NCBI RefSeq assembly: GCF_040151475.1
Contig: NZ_JBDKWG010000146.1
Span: 124,001 to 188,000, forward strand
Source of the DNA: CAXBNB01 sp040151475
GTDB lineage: Bacteria; Bacteroidota; Bacteroidia; Cytophagales; Cyclobacteriaceae
Direction of reading: 5' to 3'
DNA length: 64,000 nt
The notes beneath the pieces are model-generated. The model was not told the DNA's origin. It saw only the letters and a list, made by a program, of their open reading frames with translations, and did not search any database. Below are positions 18,600-26,610 of this stretch, in pieces (the first letter of the stretch is position 1; each line of letters opens with the position of its first letter). The position numbers were made by a program, and so were the translations under genes.

Positions 18600-19091
18600 A
18601 TGAATAGAGTTGCTTTTTCTCTAATTACCTCATTTTTAATATTGATGTCTTGTAATCGTCAGGTTAGTTCAGGAAGAACGAATGTATCTGTAATCACACA
18701 CCAAACTGCCCCCGCTATTTGGTCAACAACTCCTCTTTCTACTTCGTCACGTATAAAAGTGGCAACTAATCAACCATCATCTGTATTACAGAACATTCTT
18801 GTTACGGGACTCCCTCGCATGGGCTTTCCTATAGTTCAAAACACGGGTTCATACCTTGAAACCAAATCATATCAAGCGGAAACACAATCCGTGAGAGTCA
18901 AAGCATGGATTGAAGAACAAAGCGTTATCCTGAGCTCTGAAGTGGAGACTTTCTCCCAGTCAAATTATGGCTTGCCAGAATCGACTGGTTTTATCCCATG
19001 TAGTAAAGGAAATAGTACATATGGTTCAGAGTGCTGGAGAACCATATTAGTTTTAGCCAATCATATAGAAGGCACACAATATTACCAGTAG
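18600..19091 (+). CDS. Lipoprotein of unknown function (island paralogue 2)
   Basis: A 163-residue lipoprotein with signal MNRVAFSLITSFLILMSC (lipobox LMSC). Layout matches the lipoprotein at 17063: short Ser/Thr head with a Trp (AIWSTTPLSTSSRIKV), a middle 'L-x-x-M/L-x-F-x-I' element followed by TKSY/TKPY (VTGLPRMGFPIVQNTGSYLETKSY), a short beta region and a C-terminal W-R/M-x-I/V-x-V-x-A helix (CWRTILVLANHIEG). Its C-terminal half adds a Cys pair. It begins 12 bases after the helical gene. Function unknown. Confidence 0.65.
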   Translation: MNRVAFSLITSFLILMSCNRQVSSGRTNVSVITHQTAPAIWSTTPLSTSSRIKVATNQPSSVLQNILVTGLPRMGFPIVQNTGSYLETKSYQAETQSVRVKAWIEEQSVILSSEVETFSQSNYGLPESTGFIPCSKGNSTYGSECWRTILVLANHIEGTQYYQ

Positions 19092-19222
19092 TAATTAGAG
19101 TCTGTCTATAAAGTACGATCCATGCTTTACTAAGCTTTTAAAGATTGGTAAAGCTGTTAAAACAGTAAGCTTTAAGAATCCTGAAAGGCTTCTCAAAGCA
19201 CATTATAGACAGACTCTAATTA
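19092..19222. repeat. MITE-like element C
   Basis: A 131-bp block with a perfect 20-bp terminal inverted repeat, TAATTAGAGTCTGTCTATAA at 19092-19111 and its complement at 19203-19222. If the element proper begins at GAGTCTG, the outer TAATTA on each side reads as a 6-bp target duplication; TAATTA is itself palindromic, so this cannot be decided. It starts directly after the lipoprotein stop. No coding capacity; the ends look like those of small DDE insertion sequences. Confidence 0.7.
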
Positions 19223-19253
19223 ATGGTAGAAACATCAGGCAATCAAAATCATT

Positions 19254-19322
19254 ATGGCTAAAGAAAAAAAGAATACCTACTTGAATGTGTTACTTTCTGC
19301 TGGACTCCTTGGGTTTACTTAA
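19254..19322 (+). CDS. Possible 22-residue peptide
   Basis: Between element C and the next gene an ATG opens a frame of 22 codons, MAKEKKNTYLNVLLSAGLLGFT, basic then hydrophobic, like the start of a single-span membrane protein that ends early. It could be a truncated gene or a small peptide. No other support; the rest of the 19092-19404 gap shows nothing else. Confidence 0.2.
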   Translation: MAKEKKNTYLNVLLSAGLLGFT

Positions 19323-19404
19323 TCCTTCAAATGAAAGAATAGGCAGTTCATTCAAGCACTGTAAGAACAAACATTATTCTAACTAACACTAAACCAACAA
19401 AACC

Positions 19405-19833
19405 ATGGAAACAATACCAGAATGGCTGGGGATATTCATCGTCCTGGCTCCAATTATCATCTTTGTGCTTACCATGCTGGCGATCAAAAACCGCCTGACC
19501 GATCAGAACGTAAATCTGACAGACTTACTGGCTGAAACGGAAGTAGAAATAAAAAACCAGGCGGATGCTCAGGCTGCCAGGGCAAACAATGAGGCTGCCC
19601 CTCCTGTCCCAGTGTCAACCAAACGAAGTGCCAGCAGGTTAATCCTCTTCCTTTCGGGAGTTACAAGCCTGGTTTTGGCTGTGTGTATCACTACCTTTTA
19701 TTTCTACATGAATATCTACTGCATCAATTGCGCTGTGGGATTAGACCTGTCTGACTTCACCAATGTATTGCTGGCGTTGGGTATCGGCGTGGTACCTTAT
19801 TCTGTGAATCAGGTGAAAAAGATCAGGTTATGA
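19405..19833 (+). CDS. Small membrane protein, unknown function
   Basis: A 142-residue protein with hydrophobic segments at about 8-27 (GIFIVLAPIIIFVLTMLAI), 78-100 (RLILFLSGVTSLVLAVCITTFYFY) and a weaker one at 118-132 (NVLLALGIGVVPYSV). The loop between the first two is charged and Ala-rich (LLAETEVEIKNQADAQAARANNEA), coiled-coil-like. Its last codons overlap the start of the MBL hydrolase gene (ATGA), indicating coupled translation. No family recognised; it could be a membrane partner of the hydrolase. Confidence 0.7.
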   Translation: METIPEWLGIFIVLAPIIIFVLTMLAIKNRLTDQNVNLTDLLAETEVEIKNQADAQAARANNEAAPPVPVSTKRSASRLILFLSGVTSLVLAVCITTFYFYMNIYCINCAVGLDLSDFTNVLLALGIGVVPYSVNQVKKIRL

Positions 19834-21071
19834 AAGCACTGGCAATGGGAATATTGCTGCTGCTTTCAGTTGCAATGCAAGCCCAGTACCTGGAGTCGTA
19901 TCGAAATACGAGCTTGAAGAAAGAACCAAATAGTTCATCTGGCCAGGTGCTTGGATCAGATATAGCGAAAGGGGATTGGTTGCACCTGTTGGATAGTGGC
20001 AAGCAAGCCAACGGCTACTATAAAGTGAAAATCCATGGTACCAATACAAAGGGGTGGATTTACCGCTCTCTGGTCAAGCGTAAACAAGGCAAAATCCCCA
20101 CTTTTTTAAAAGACTTTACCGGAGTAGAAGTCACCGTGATAGATGTTGGTGCGGGTCTGAGTTGCCTTATCAAACTGCCTGACAACAGGTATTTTGTATA
20201 TGATGGCGGACGAGGCTACAATGCCTGGAGGTACATTACCGGAGTGGTAGATAGCAGCATACCCATCGAAAAACTTTTTTTGAGCCACACCGATGACGAC
20301 CACTGGGGCAGTGTGGCAAAGCTCGCTGAAAGCTACCAAATCAAAGAAGCACTTTACACCTCCTACAGAACAGAACCTTTACCACAATATGCAGAAGCTG
20401 GTGTTGCGGCACTGAAGACGGAGGAAGGCATCAACAGAATTGACCTAAAGAGCCATCCACTAAAACCAGGACATGTACTTTTCTCTGAAGGAGAAACCAG
20501 GCTCACCTTTGTTTCCGGCTTTGGCAAGCTGCCGGAGTACTGGGACTTAGGGTCAGACCACTCAAAAGCCAACAATGGGGTGAGCATCGTGTTGCGGTTA
20601 GATTATTACGATATGTCCGTCCTGTTGACAGGCGATGCAGTTGGGCTTGACGATTGCAAAACCAACTGTGATTGCCCTGCAGAGTGCATTGCTACCGAGC
20701 GGTTCATGCTCGACTCAGCCAGAAACCTGCTCGATGTGGATGTACTGATAGCTGCCCATCATGGAGCATACAACGCCAACTGTTCGGATTTTATAGAAGC
20801 AACATCTCCGGAATATGTCGCTTTTTCAGCCGGGGGGATGTACCGTCATCCGAGAAAACTCACCGTAGATCGTTTTATTGAATTTGGAGTGGATGAACAG
20901 CATATATTCCGAACCGACAAAGGAAAAAAACAAAAGGACGGTAGCAAAGATTGTGCTGACGAATGGGATGGCTGGGATTCCACAGATACCGGATCAGACG
21001 ACTCACTCGACGACCATATCAAAATCCAGATGTCTAACAGAGGGAGGTTGATTGTGGATTATTTGGAGTAA
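19830..21071 (+). CDS. Exported SH3b-domain metallo-beta-lactamase-fold hydrolase (ComEC-like)
   Basis: A 413-residue protein with a signal peptide (MKALAMGILLLLSVAMQAQ), an SH3b-like domain at about 25-85 (GDWLHLLDSGKQANGYYKVKI, TKGWIYRSLVK) and an MBL domain at about 98-410. Metal-binding HTDDDHWG (153-160) is the HxDxDH signature, with LLTGDAVG and AAHHGAY further on. The order VIDVGAGLSCLIKLPDNRYFVYDGG is what the ComEC/Rec2-type branch of MBL proteins shows, usually nucleases or phosphodiesterases. The C-terminus is very acidic (DEWDGWDSTDTGSDDSLDD). Export to the periplasm combined with SH3b suggests action at the wall or on incoming DNA; that is inference. Confidence 0.8.
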   Translation: MKALAMGILLLLSVAMQAQYLESYRNTSLKKEPNSSSGQVLGSDIAKGDWLHLLDSGKQANGYYKVKIHGTNTKGWIYRSLVKRKQGKIPTFLKDFTGVEVTVIDVGAGLSCLIKLPDNRYFVYDGGRGYNAWRYITGVVDSSIPIEKLFLSHTDDDHWGSVAKLAESYQIKEALYTSYRTEPLPQYAEAGVAALKTEEGINRIDLKSHPLKPGHVLFSEGETRLTFVSGFGKLPEYWDLGSDHSKANNGVSIVLRLDYYDMSVLLTGDAVGLDDCKTNCDCPAECIATERFMLDSARNLLDVDVLIAAHHGAYNANCSDFIEATSPEYVAFSAGGMYRHPRKLTVDRFIEFGVDEQHIFRTDKGKKQKDGSKDCADEWDGWDSTDTGSDDSLDDHIKIQMSNRGRLIVDYLE

Positions 21072-21102
21072 ATTTTCTACTTAAATATCATAACTTGGTA
21101 GC

Positions 21103-23403
21103 ATGGCTAAACTCGCATATACTCCAGCAGCATTATTCCTGCTTCGCTACTTAAATTACAATAAAACTCTCGGTAAATCTGGCTACCATAACGCATCAAA
21201 CCTTGTTGAAGAATTTTTTCCAAACTACCTTAGTTCGGAATTAGAATATGATCTGTATCGCCTAGAAAAAAATGAACTAATTAACGTTGATAGACAAAAT
21301 TCTGAGTTTTCAGCAATAATTACAGATGCAGGGAGAGAATATTTCGAAACTAATCGTCGAGATTTTGAAAGTTTTGATAATTTTTTTCTGGAAAAGGACT
21401 TCTTTCCCGAAGGCAATCCTTCTCCCATTCCACTAAAAAAACCTAATTCTAGATCGAATCTTAAAAAGAAGGATGATTCATCTGAAAAGAGAAACGATGA
21501 AATCATTCTAAAGCATGCACTATCACATCAACTAGAGGACATTGAGTTACATGAAGAGGGTTATAAATACCAAGGTTTAATAGGATATATAAATAATAAA
21601 GAGAGTGATGAGGTCAAAATGACGATTCTTAACGAAGTGTATTTAATAGATGAAGATGATTATTTATACTCTACGAACCTATCAAAAGAATCACTTCAGG
21701 GACATCAATGGACTCCCAAAAATGGAGAAGAGATTGGTTTGGTAAATTTGGAGCAAAAGGATGGTTGTATTAAGTTATTTAGATTCTTCAAGCAAAGCAA
21801 TCAGGAAAAAGGATCAGATCACTTTTATTGTACTAAGCCTATTTCGAGTAATATAACTGCTAATGGCTATGTTGACGAAACTCAAAATTTTGAGGAAGTA
21901 TTTCTATGGAAAGAATCAGGTGAAAATAGATGGCCTGTATATGTGTATTCAAAGACTCCTGATATTAAACTTTTTGAACCATTAAAGGAGCCGGATGACA
22001 TTAATGGAAAATTCGATTATGAAGCCTTCCTGTGGTCGGATGCTCCTACTGAAACAGACGAATTGGGAAGGGAAAAATTAACAAATGAAGTGATAGGGCT
22101 GGTGAGGGAACTTTTCGCTAAGAAAGACTCTACAGGAGCATACACTATCTTGCTCAAGGGTGAATGGGGATCAGGTAAATCATCCATGCTAAATTTTCTG
22201 CGAAAGAAACTTGGGAAAGAGGAGTGGAAAATTATAGACTATAATGCATGGGAAAACCAGCAATTCAAAGATCCCTGGTGGATACTTATTAACGCCATAA
22301 GTGAAAAAGCTTCAAAGGAAAGTTTCAAAGGTGACTTTGCATCCCATACACGCTGGAAAATGGGTATGCAATATCGAAATAGCTTATGGGCATTAGCATT
22401 GATAGCTATCTTTATAGTTAGTGGAATTATTCTTTTCAATTCCAATCCTAACCAAACAACGGGACCCGGTGTAGGTTTTTATGCCAGCATTATTGGCTTA
22501 GTTGGTTCTCTTATCAGTGTAATCACAGGTTTAATCAATAATTTCTTCTTTAAAAGTGTGTCTAATGAAGATTTAAAAGAGCGCTTCACCGAGCATCCAT
22601 TTAAAAAAATCAGGCAAAGGTTTAATGATATTTCCAAAGAAAATGACCTTGCCATATTCATTGATGACTTGGACAGGTGCGAATCAGAACCTACAGTTAA
22701 ACTCCTGGAAGGTATTCAAACATTATTCAAAGACAATCGGGTGCTGTATATAATTGCTGCGGATGGGCATTGGCTTATAAAATGCTTCGACCAACACTAC
22801 AAAGAGTTCAGCTCTATAGCTGCACCGGGTCATTCGATTGGTGAAAAATTTCTCGAAAAATCTTTCCAGCTAAAAGTGACAGTGCCTATTCCTGGCAAAA
22901 ATGCTTTAGATAAATTCTATAATAAACTGATCGGATCGGATTCGAAAGCGGAAATTGAAAACGAAGAAAGTCCTGGCAATCAACAACCCGCAAACCCAGT
23001 TATTCAGGAAGACAATTCTGTCGATCAAAATCCACAGGAATCGACTGAAGATATAGATAAAAGTGAAAAAGATAAGGTTATAGAAAACTTGCCTCAATTC
23101 TTAAGGGAATTTAGAAATGTCGTTCCAAAAAATCCTCGCCAATTGAAACGCTTTATCAATCAGTACATCATTACCCGAGCTACATTAAAGGTAGAAGGAG
23201 TTCCCTTAGATGACAACCCTGAGTTGAATAGAAAAGTGGTTCGTTTTCTTATTTTCTCAATGGAATTTCCATCATTAGCTGACCAATTAAAAAAAGGAGA
23301 GATAACCAAAAATGAACTATTTGAAAAAGACAAAGATGACATCAAGAAACTTCTGGAAAATATCGATGAGGAATTGATCAAAGGGGATTTTTATTCCATT
23401 TAA
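21103..23403 (+). CDS. KAP-family P-loop NTPase with two membrane helices
   Basis: A 766-residue protein. Residues 1-85 look like a winged-helix domain (FLLRYLNY, ELEYDLYRLEKNELINVD, AIITDAGREYF). A beta-rich unknown region follows at about 150-290. The KAP NTPase spans about 310-720: Walker A GEWGSGKSS (353-361), Walker B AIFIDDLDRC (517-526), PRQLKRFINQY near 690, and two membrane helices inserted between the Walker motifs (about 428-446 and 457-478), the KAP hallmark. A low-complexity acidic insert lies near 625-665. KAP proteins include PifA, a phage-exclusion factor of plasmid F. It is the last gene of the plus-strand island. Confidence 0.88.
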   Translation: MAKLAYTPAALFLLRYLNYNKTLGKSGYHNASNLVEEFFPNYLSSELEYDLYRLEKNELINVDRQNSEFSAIITDAGREYFETNRRDFESFDNFFLEKDFFPEGNPSPIPLKKPNSRSNLKKKDDSSEKRNDEIILKHALSHQLEDIELHEEGYKYQGLIGYINNKESDEVKMTILNEVYLIDEDDYLYSTNLSKESLQGHQWTPKNGEEIGLVNLEQKDGCIKLFRFFKQSNQEKGSDHFYCTKPISSNITANGYVDETQNFEEVFLWKESGENRWPVYVYSKTPDIKLFEPLKEPDDINGKFDYEAFLWSDAPTETDELGREKLTNEVIGLVRELFAKKDSTGAYTILLKGEWGSGKSSMLNFLRKKLGKEEWKIIDYNAWENQQFKDPWWILINAISEKASKESFKGDFASHTRWKMGMQYRNSLWALALIAIFIVSGIILFNSNPNQTTGPGVGFYASIIGLVGSLISVITGLINNFFFKSVSNEDLKERFTEHPFKKIRQRFNDISKENDLAIFIDDLDRCESEPTVKLLEGIQTLFKDNRVLYIIAADGHWLIKCFDQHYKEFSSIAAPGHSIGEKFLEKSFQLKVTVPIPGKNALDKFYNKLIGSDSKAEIENEESPGNQQPANPVIQEDNSVDQNPQESTEDIDKSEKDKVIENLPQFLREFRNVVPKNPRQLKRFINQYIITRATLKVEGVPLDDNPELNRKVVRFLIFSMEFPSLADQLKKGEITKNELFEKDKDDIKKLLENIDEELIKGDFYSI

Positions 23404-23553
23404 ATCCTAAGAAGCTTTGAATGAGACTTCTCCCTGCGAATGGCGGAATAAGTTGTTTTTAGTATCAACCAACCGAAGATTATTATAACATGACAAAGTA
23501 GGATTAGGTTGAAAAACCCAATTCCAAATCCAAGGAAGTTCCCCCTAAATATA

Positions 23554-23561
23554 TATTTTTG
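23554..23561 (+). promoter_or_regulatory. Possible -7 promoter motif for recN
   Basis: TATTTTTG matches TAnnTTTG 32 bases before the recN ATG. No -33 TTTG is seen at the proper spacing and the region is AT-rich, so chance is possible. Confidence 0.3.
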
Positions 23562-23593
23562 AATTTCTTTAAGAAATTTACCCAGATGCTCTA

Positions 23594-25246
23594 ATGCTCA
23601 CTAAATTATCCATTCAAAACTATGCATTGATTCGGGAATTGGAGATCGCTCCATCCTCCGGGCTCAATATCATTACAGGAGAGACGGGTGCAGGAAAATC
23701 CATTGTGCTCGGTGCAGTCGGGTTACTGCTGGGCAATAGAGCCGACACCAAAGCCCTTTTGCTCAAAGAGAAAAAATGCATCATTGAGGGAGAATTCAAT
23801 ATTGGAAATTATGCGTTGGAAGAGGTGTTTGAAGAGGCTGATTTGGATTATGAAGAGCTGACTATTGTAAGGCGGGAGATTAACCTCAATGGCAAATCCA
23901 GGGCATTCATCAACGATGTGCCTACTACTCTTGATGTATTGAAGCAGGTAGGCTTGAAGCTCCTGGACATCCATTCTCAAAACGAAAGTATAGAAATAGT
24001 AAAGAAGGATGCGAGGTTAAAAATCATAGATGATTATGCCCAGACGTCCGCTTTGATTGCCGTGTATAAAAAGGCACACTCGGAGTTTAAAGTATCTGAG
24101 AAGCGATTGAACGATTTGCTGACCCAACAGGCCAATCTGAGCAAGGAGGAAGACTATAATAACTTTCTTTTAGATGAATTAGTCAAAGCTTCTTTTCAGG
24201 CTGATGAACAGGAAACACTCGAAAGTGAACTGAAAGTCCTTGACAATTCGGAAGATATTAAACTAAAACTTTCGCAGGTAGTAGGGGAATTTAAAGAAAA
24301 CGAATATTCCATTTCTGACAAACTAGCAGAAATGAATCAGCTGCTCCGCAGTACGGCTTCATTTTCCGACAAACTGGAAAATCTCAACGAGAGGTTTGCG
24401 TCTTCTCTTACCGAGCTGAAAGATATTGTAGATGAACTGAGTGACGTGCTGGAGTCTGTGGAGCATAACCCACAGCGTATTGAGGAAATCAACTTGCGGT
24501 TGGGGTTGTTGTACCAGTTGCAACAAAAGCATCAGGTTTTGGACATAGAGGGGTTGTTGAAAATCCAAAATGATTTGGAGTCAAAAGTAATGGCTACTCA
24601 AAATCTGGAAGAAGAGTTGGCGCAAGAGCAACAAGCATTTGAAAAGAGACAAAAAGCCATGCTTGAAGCGGCTGAAAAGCTTTCAGGCAAGAGGACGGCA
24701 GTGTTGGATAAATTTTCTGATGACATCAATCAATTGCTCAGCTATGTGGGCATTCCCGATGGCAGGCTGGAAATGACTCATAAAGAAACCGATCCTACCA
24801 ATACAGGAACTGACGAGGTGGAGATGTTGTTTTCTGCCAATAAGGGGATCGCACCACAACCTGTAGGTCAGGTAGCATCAGGAGGTGAATTTTCGAGGTT
24901 GATGCTTTGCATTAAGTATTTGCTGGCGACTAAAACGTCTATGCCAACCATTATTTTCGATGAAATAGATACAGGAGTTTCCGGAGAAATAGCCAAAAAG
25001 ATGGCTGTGATGATGAAGAGAATGTCTGAAAAACATCAGGTGATTGCGATCAGTCATTTGCCTCAGATTGCCGCTAAAGGTGATGCTCATTATTTTGTTT
25101 ATAAAAATCAAAATACGGATACCACAGAAAGTTTTATGCGAAAGCTGGATGCTAATGATCATGTACTGGAAGTAGCCAAAATGATCGGTGGGGACAATCC
25201 TTCTGAAGCTGCATTGAAAAATGCGAAGGAACTGATTGAGGGGTAG
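23594..25246 (+). CDS. recN: DNA repair protein RecN
   Basis: SMC-like ATPase of 550 residues used in double-strand break repair. It has Walker A GETGAGKS (29-36), a long coiled-coil middle (about 150-370) and the C-terminal ABC half with signature ASGGEFSRLMLCIK, Walker B PTIIFDEIDTGVSGE and the H-loop AISHLPQIA. Length is normal. The ATG at 23594 gives the standard N-terminus MLTKLSIQNYALI. It stands alone after the island and marks the return to core genome. Confidence 0.97.
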   Translation: MLTKLSIQNYALIRELEIAPSSGLNIITGETGAGKSIVLGAVGLLLGNRADTKALLLKEKKCIIEGEFNIGNYALEEVFEEADLDYEELTIVRREINLNGKSRAFINDVPTTLDVLKQVGLKLLDIHSQNESIEIVKKDARLKIIDDYAQTSALIAVYKKAHSEFKVSEKRLNDLLTQQANLSKEEDYNNFLLDELVKASFQADEQETLESELKVLDNSEDIKLKLSQVVGEFKENEYSISDKLAEMNQLLRSTASFSDKLENLNERFASSLTELKDIVDELSDVLESVEHNPQRIEEINLRLGLLYQLQQKHQVLDIEGLLKIQNDLESKVMATQNLEEELAQEQQAFEKRQKAMLEAAEKLSGKRTAVLDKFSDDINQLLSYVGIPDGRLEMTHKETDPTNTGTDEVEMLFSANKGIAPQPVGQVASGGEFSRLMLCIKYLLATKTSMPTIIFDEIDTGVSGEIAKKMAVMMKRMSEKHQVIAISHLPQIAAKGDAHYFVYKNQNTDTTESFMRKLDANDHVLEVAKMIGGDNPSEAALKNAKELIEG

Positions 25247-25253
25247 CCTCGTT

Positions 25254-25273
25254 TGCGGATTTATTCCGCAATC
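25254..25273. repeat. TTTAT-loop hairpin after recN
   Basis: Stem TTGCGGA / TCCGCAA with loop TTTAT, extended by GAGGG/CCCTC flanks, right behind the recN stop. Two hairpins with the same loop rule lie in element D at 56.8 kb. It may act as a terminator or be a REP-type repeat; no T tract follows. Confidence 0.45.
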
Positions 25274-25375
25274 CCTCTGTTTTCAATGCTTTTACCCTTA
25301 AATCCTGCCTGAAGTGTCTGGCTTTCAGCTGTACTTTCATTAATTTACTCCCCAGAGTAAACGAAACATATCTGT

Positions 25376-26242
25376 ATGAAAAAGCTTTTAATTTCATCAA
25401 TCCTGATAGTCCTGTCATTTTTTGTAGTAGCACAAGAGCAAAAACTCAATATAATTGTGTTCGGAGCACACCCCGACGATTGCGATATTGATGCTGGTGG
25501 TACTTCTATTTTGTTTTCTAAATTGGGACACAATGTAAAATTCGTTTCACTAACCAATGGAGATGCCGGGCACCAGGAAATGGGTGGAGGCGAATTGGCA
25601 AGAATAAGAATGGCTGAAGCGCAGGAAGCCGGAAAACGCTTTGGCGTGACTTACACCGTGCTGGACAATCACGATGGAGAGCTGATGCCAACTTTGGAAA
25701 ACCGGCTTAAAGTGATTCGTGAAATCAGAAAATGGAATGCCGATGTTGTGATTGCACCCCGGCCAAATGATTACCATCCTGACCATAGATATACGGGAAT
25801 TCTGGTACAGGATGCAGCTTATATGGTGATAGTACCAAATGTTGCTCCGGATGTACCTCCGTTAAAGAAGAACCCTGTATTTATTTATTCTGAAGATGGA
25901 TTTCAAAAGCCAAATCCATTTGATCCGGACATAGCGGTGATCATTGATGAGGTATATGATCAAAAGATCTATGCCATGGCAGCACATAAATCACAGTTTT
26001 TCGAGTGGCTGCCCTGGACAAGCGGAGCTCTGGACAAAGTACCTGAAGGAGAAAAGGCAAGACTGGAGTATTTGGCAAACTGGCGACTCAATACACCCAA
26101 TGAAAAAACCAGAGCATGTTTGAAAAAATGGTATGGTGATAAAGCGGCAAGTGCCACTAGAGTTGAAGGATTTGAAATCTGTGAGTATGGGAAACAACCT
26201 GCTGATGAAGAAATAAAAAGGCTTTTTCCAATGTTGAAATAA
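25376..26242 (+). CDS. PIG-L family N-acetylglucosaminyl deacetylase, exported
   Basis: A 288-residue zinc deacetylase of the GlcNAc-PI / LmbE fold. A signal peptide (MKKLLISSILIVLSFFVVAQ) precedes the metal motif AHPDD (31-35); the second motif HPDH is at 134-137. Bacteroidota carry several secreted members acting on N-acetyl sugars; the substrate here is unknown. A gap of about 130 bases and a hairpin separate it from recN, so it probably has its own promoter. Confidence 0.88.
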   Translation: MKKLLISSILIVLSFFVVAQEQKLNIIVFGAHPDDCDIDAGGTSILFSKLGHNVKFVSLTNGDAGHQEMGGGELARIRMAEAQEAGKRFGVTYTVLDNHDGELMPTLENRLKVIREIRKWNADVVIAPRPNDYHPDHRYTGILVQDAAYMVIVPNVAPDVPPLKKNPVFIYSEDGFQKPNPFDPDIAVIIDEVYDQKIYAMAAHKSQFFEWLPWTSGALDKVPEGEKARLEYLANWRLNTPNEKTRACLKKWYGDKAASATRVEGFEICEYGKQPADEEIKRLFPMLK

Positions 26243-26510
26243 ATAATAATCTGAACCCGGTTAATACCAGAGCTGTGATCAAAAGGAACTACGCTGCTAC
26301 AGCAGGCGAAATTTCTACTACAATTAAAATTTTTGAATTCATTTGTGGTTGTAATGATTTGCCATGCTGTCACTTTTCCAATCCTCATCAACTGAAGTAA
26401 GTGATGATCTCGTTTAGACTTTATATAAAAGCAACGATCGAAGGGCTTCTTACGGACATCAATTCCATAAGTTACTTTGATTACTTACTGCTGTTTGCAG
26501 GATATTATAC
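26243..26510. other. Non-coding spacer upstream of the trans-sulfuration gene
   Basis: The gap 26243-26610 is 368 bases. Apart from the promoter at its right end I see no gene, no SAM-riboswitch-like fold and no strong inverted repeat in it. Confidence 0.4.
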
Positions 26511-26540
26511 TTTGCTAATATCTTAGATTGATTACATTTG
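26511..26540 (+). promoter_or_regulatory. Bacteroidota promoter (-33 TTTG, -7 TACATTTG)
   Basis: TTTG at 26511-26514 and TACATTTG at 26533-26540, 18 bases apart, match the Bacteroidota housekeeping promoter. Transcription would begin near 26547, giving a leader of about 65 bases before the ATG at 26611. This is the cleanest promoter match in the window. Confidence 0.6.
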
Positions 26541-26610
26541 TTAAACCGACAACTTAAGATTTAAAGCTGTCAAGATTTAAATTCAATCAGTTAATAAAAA
26601 ATCGATCAAG

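Noticed and set aside
12636..23403. Prophage or gene-transfer agent
   Set aside because: Only the lysis pair is phage-like. No capsid, portal, terminase, tail, integrase, att repeat or tRNA border could be found.
26243..26610. SAM-type riboswitch before the trans-sulfuration gene
   Set aside because: The 368-base gap has no recognisable SAM-I core or stem arrangement, and a normal promoter with a short leader lies near its right end.
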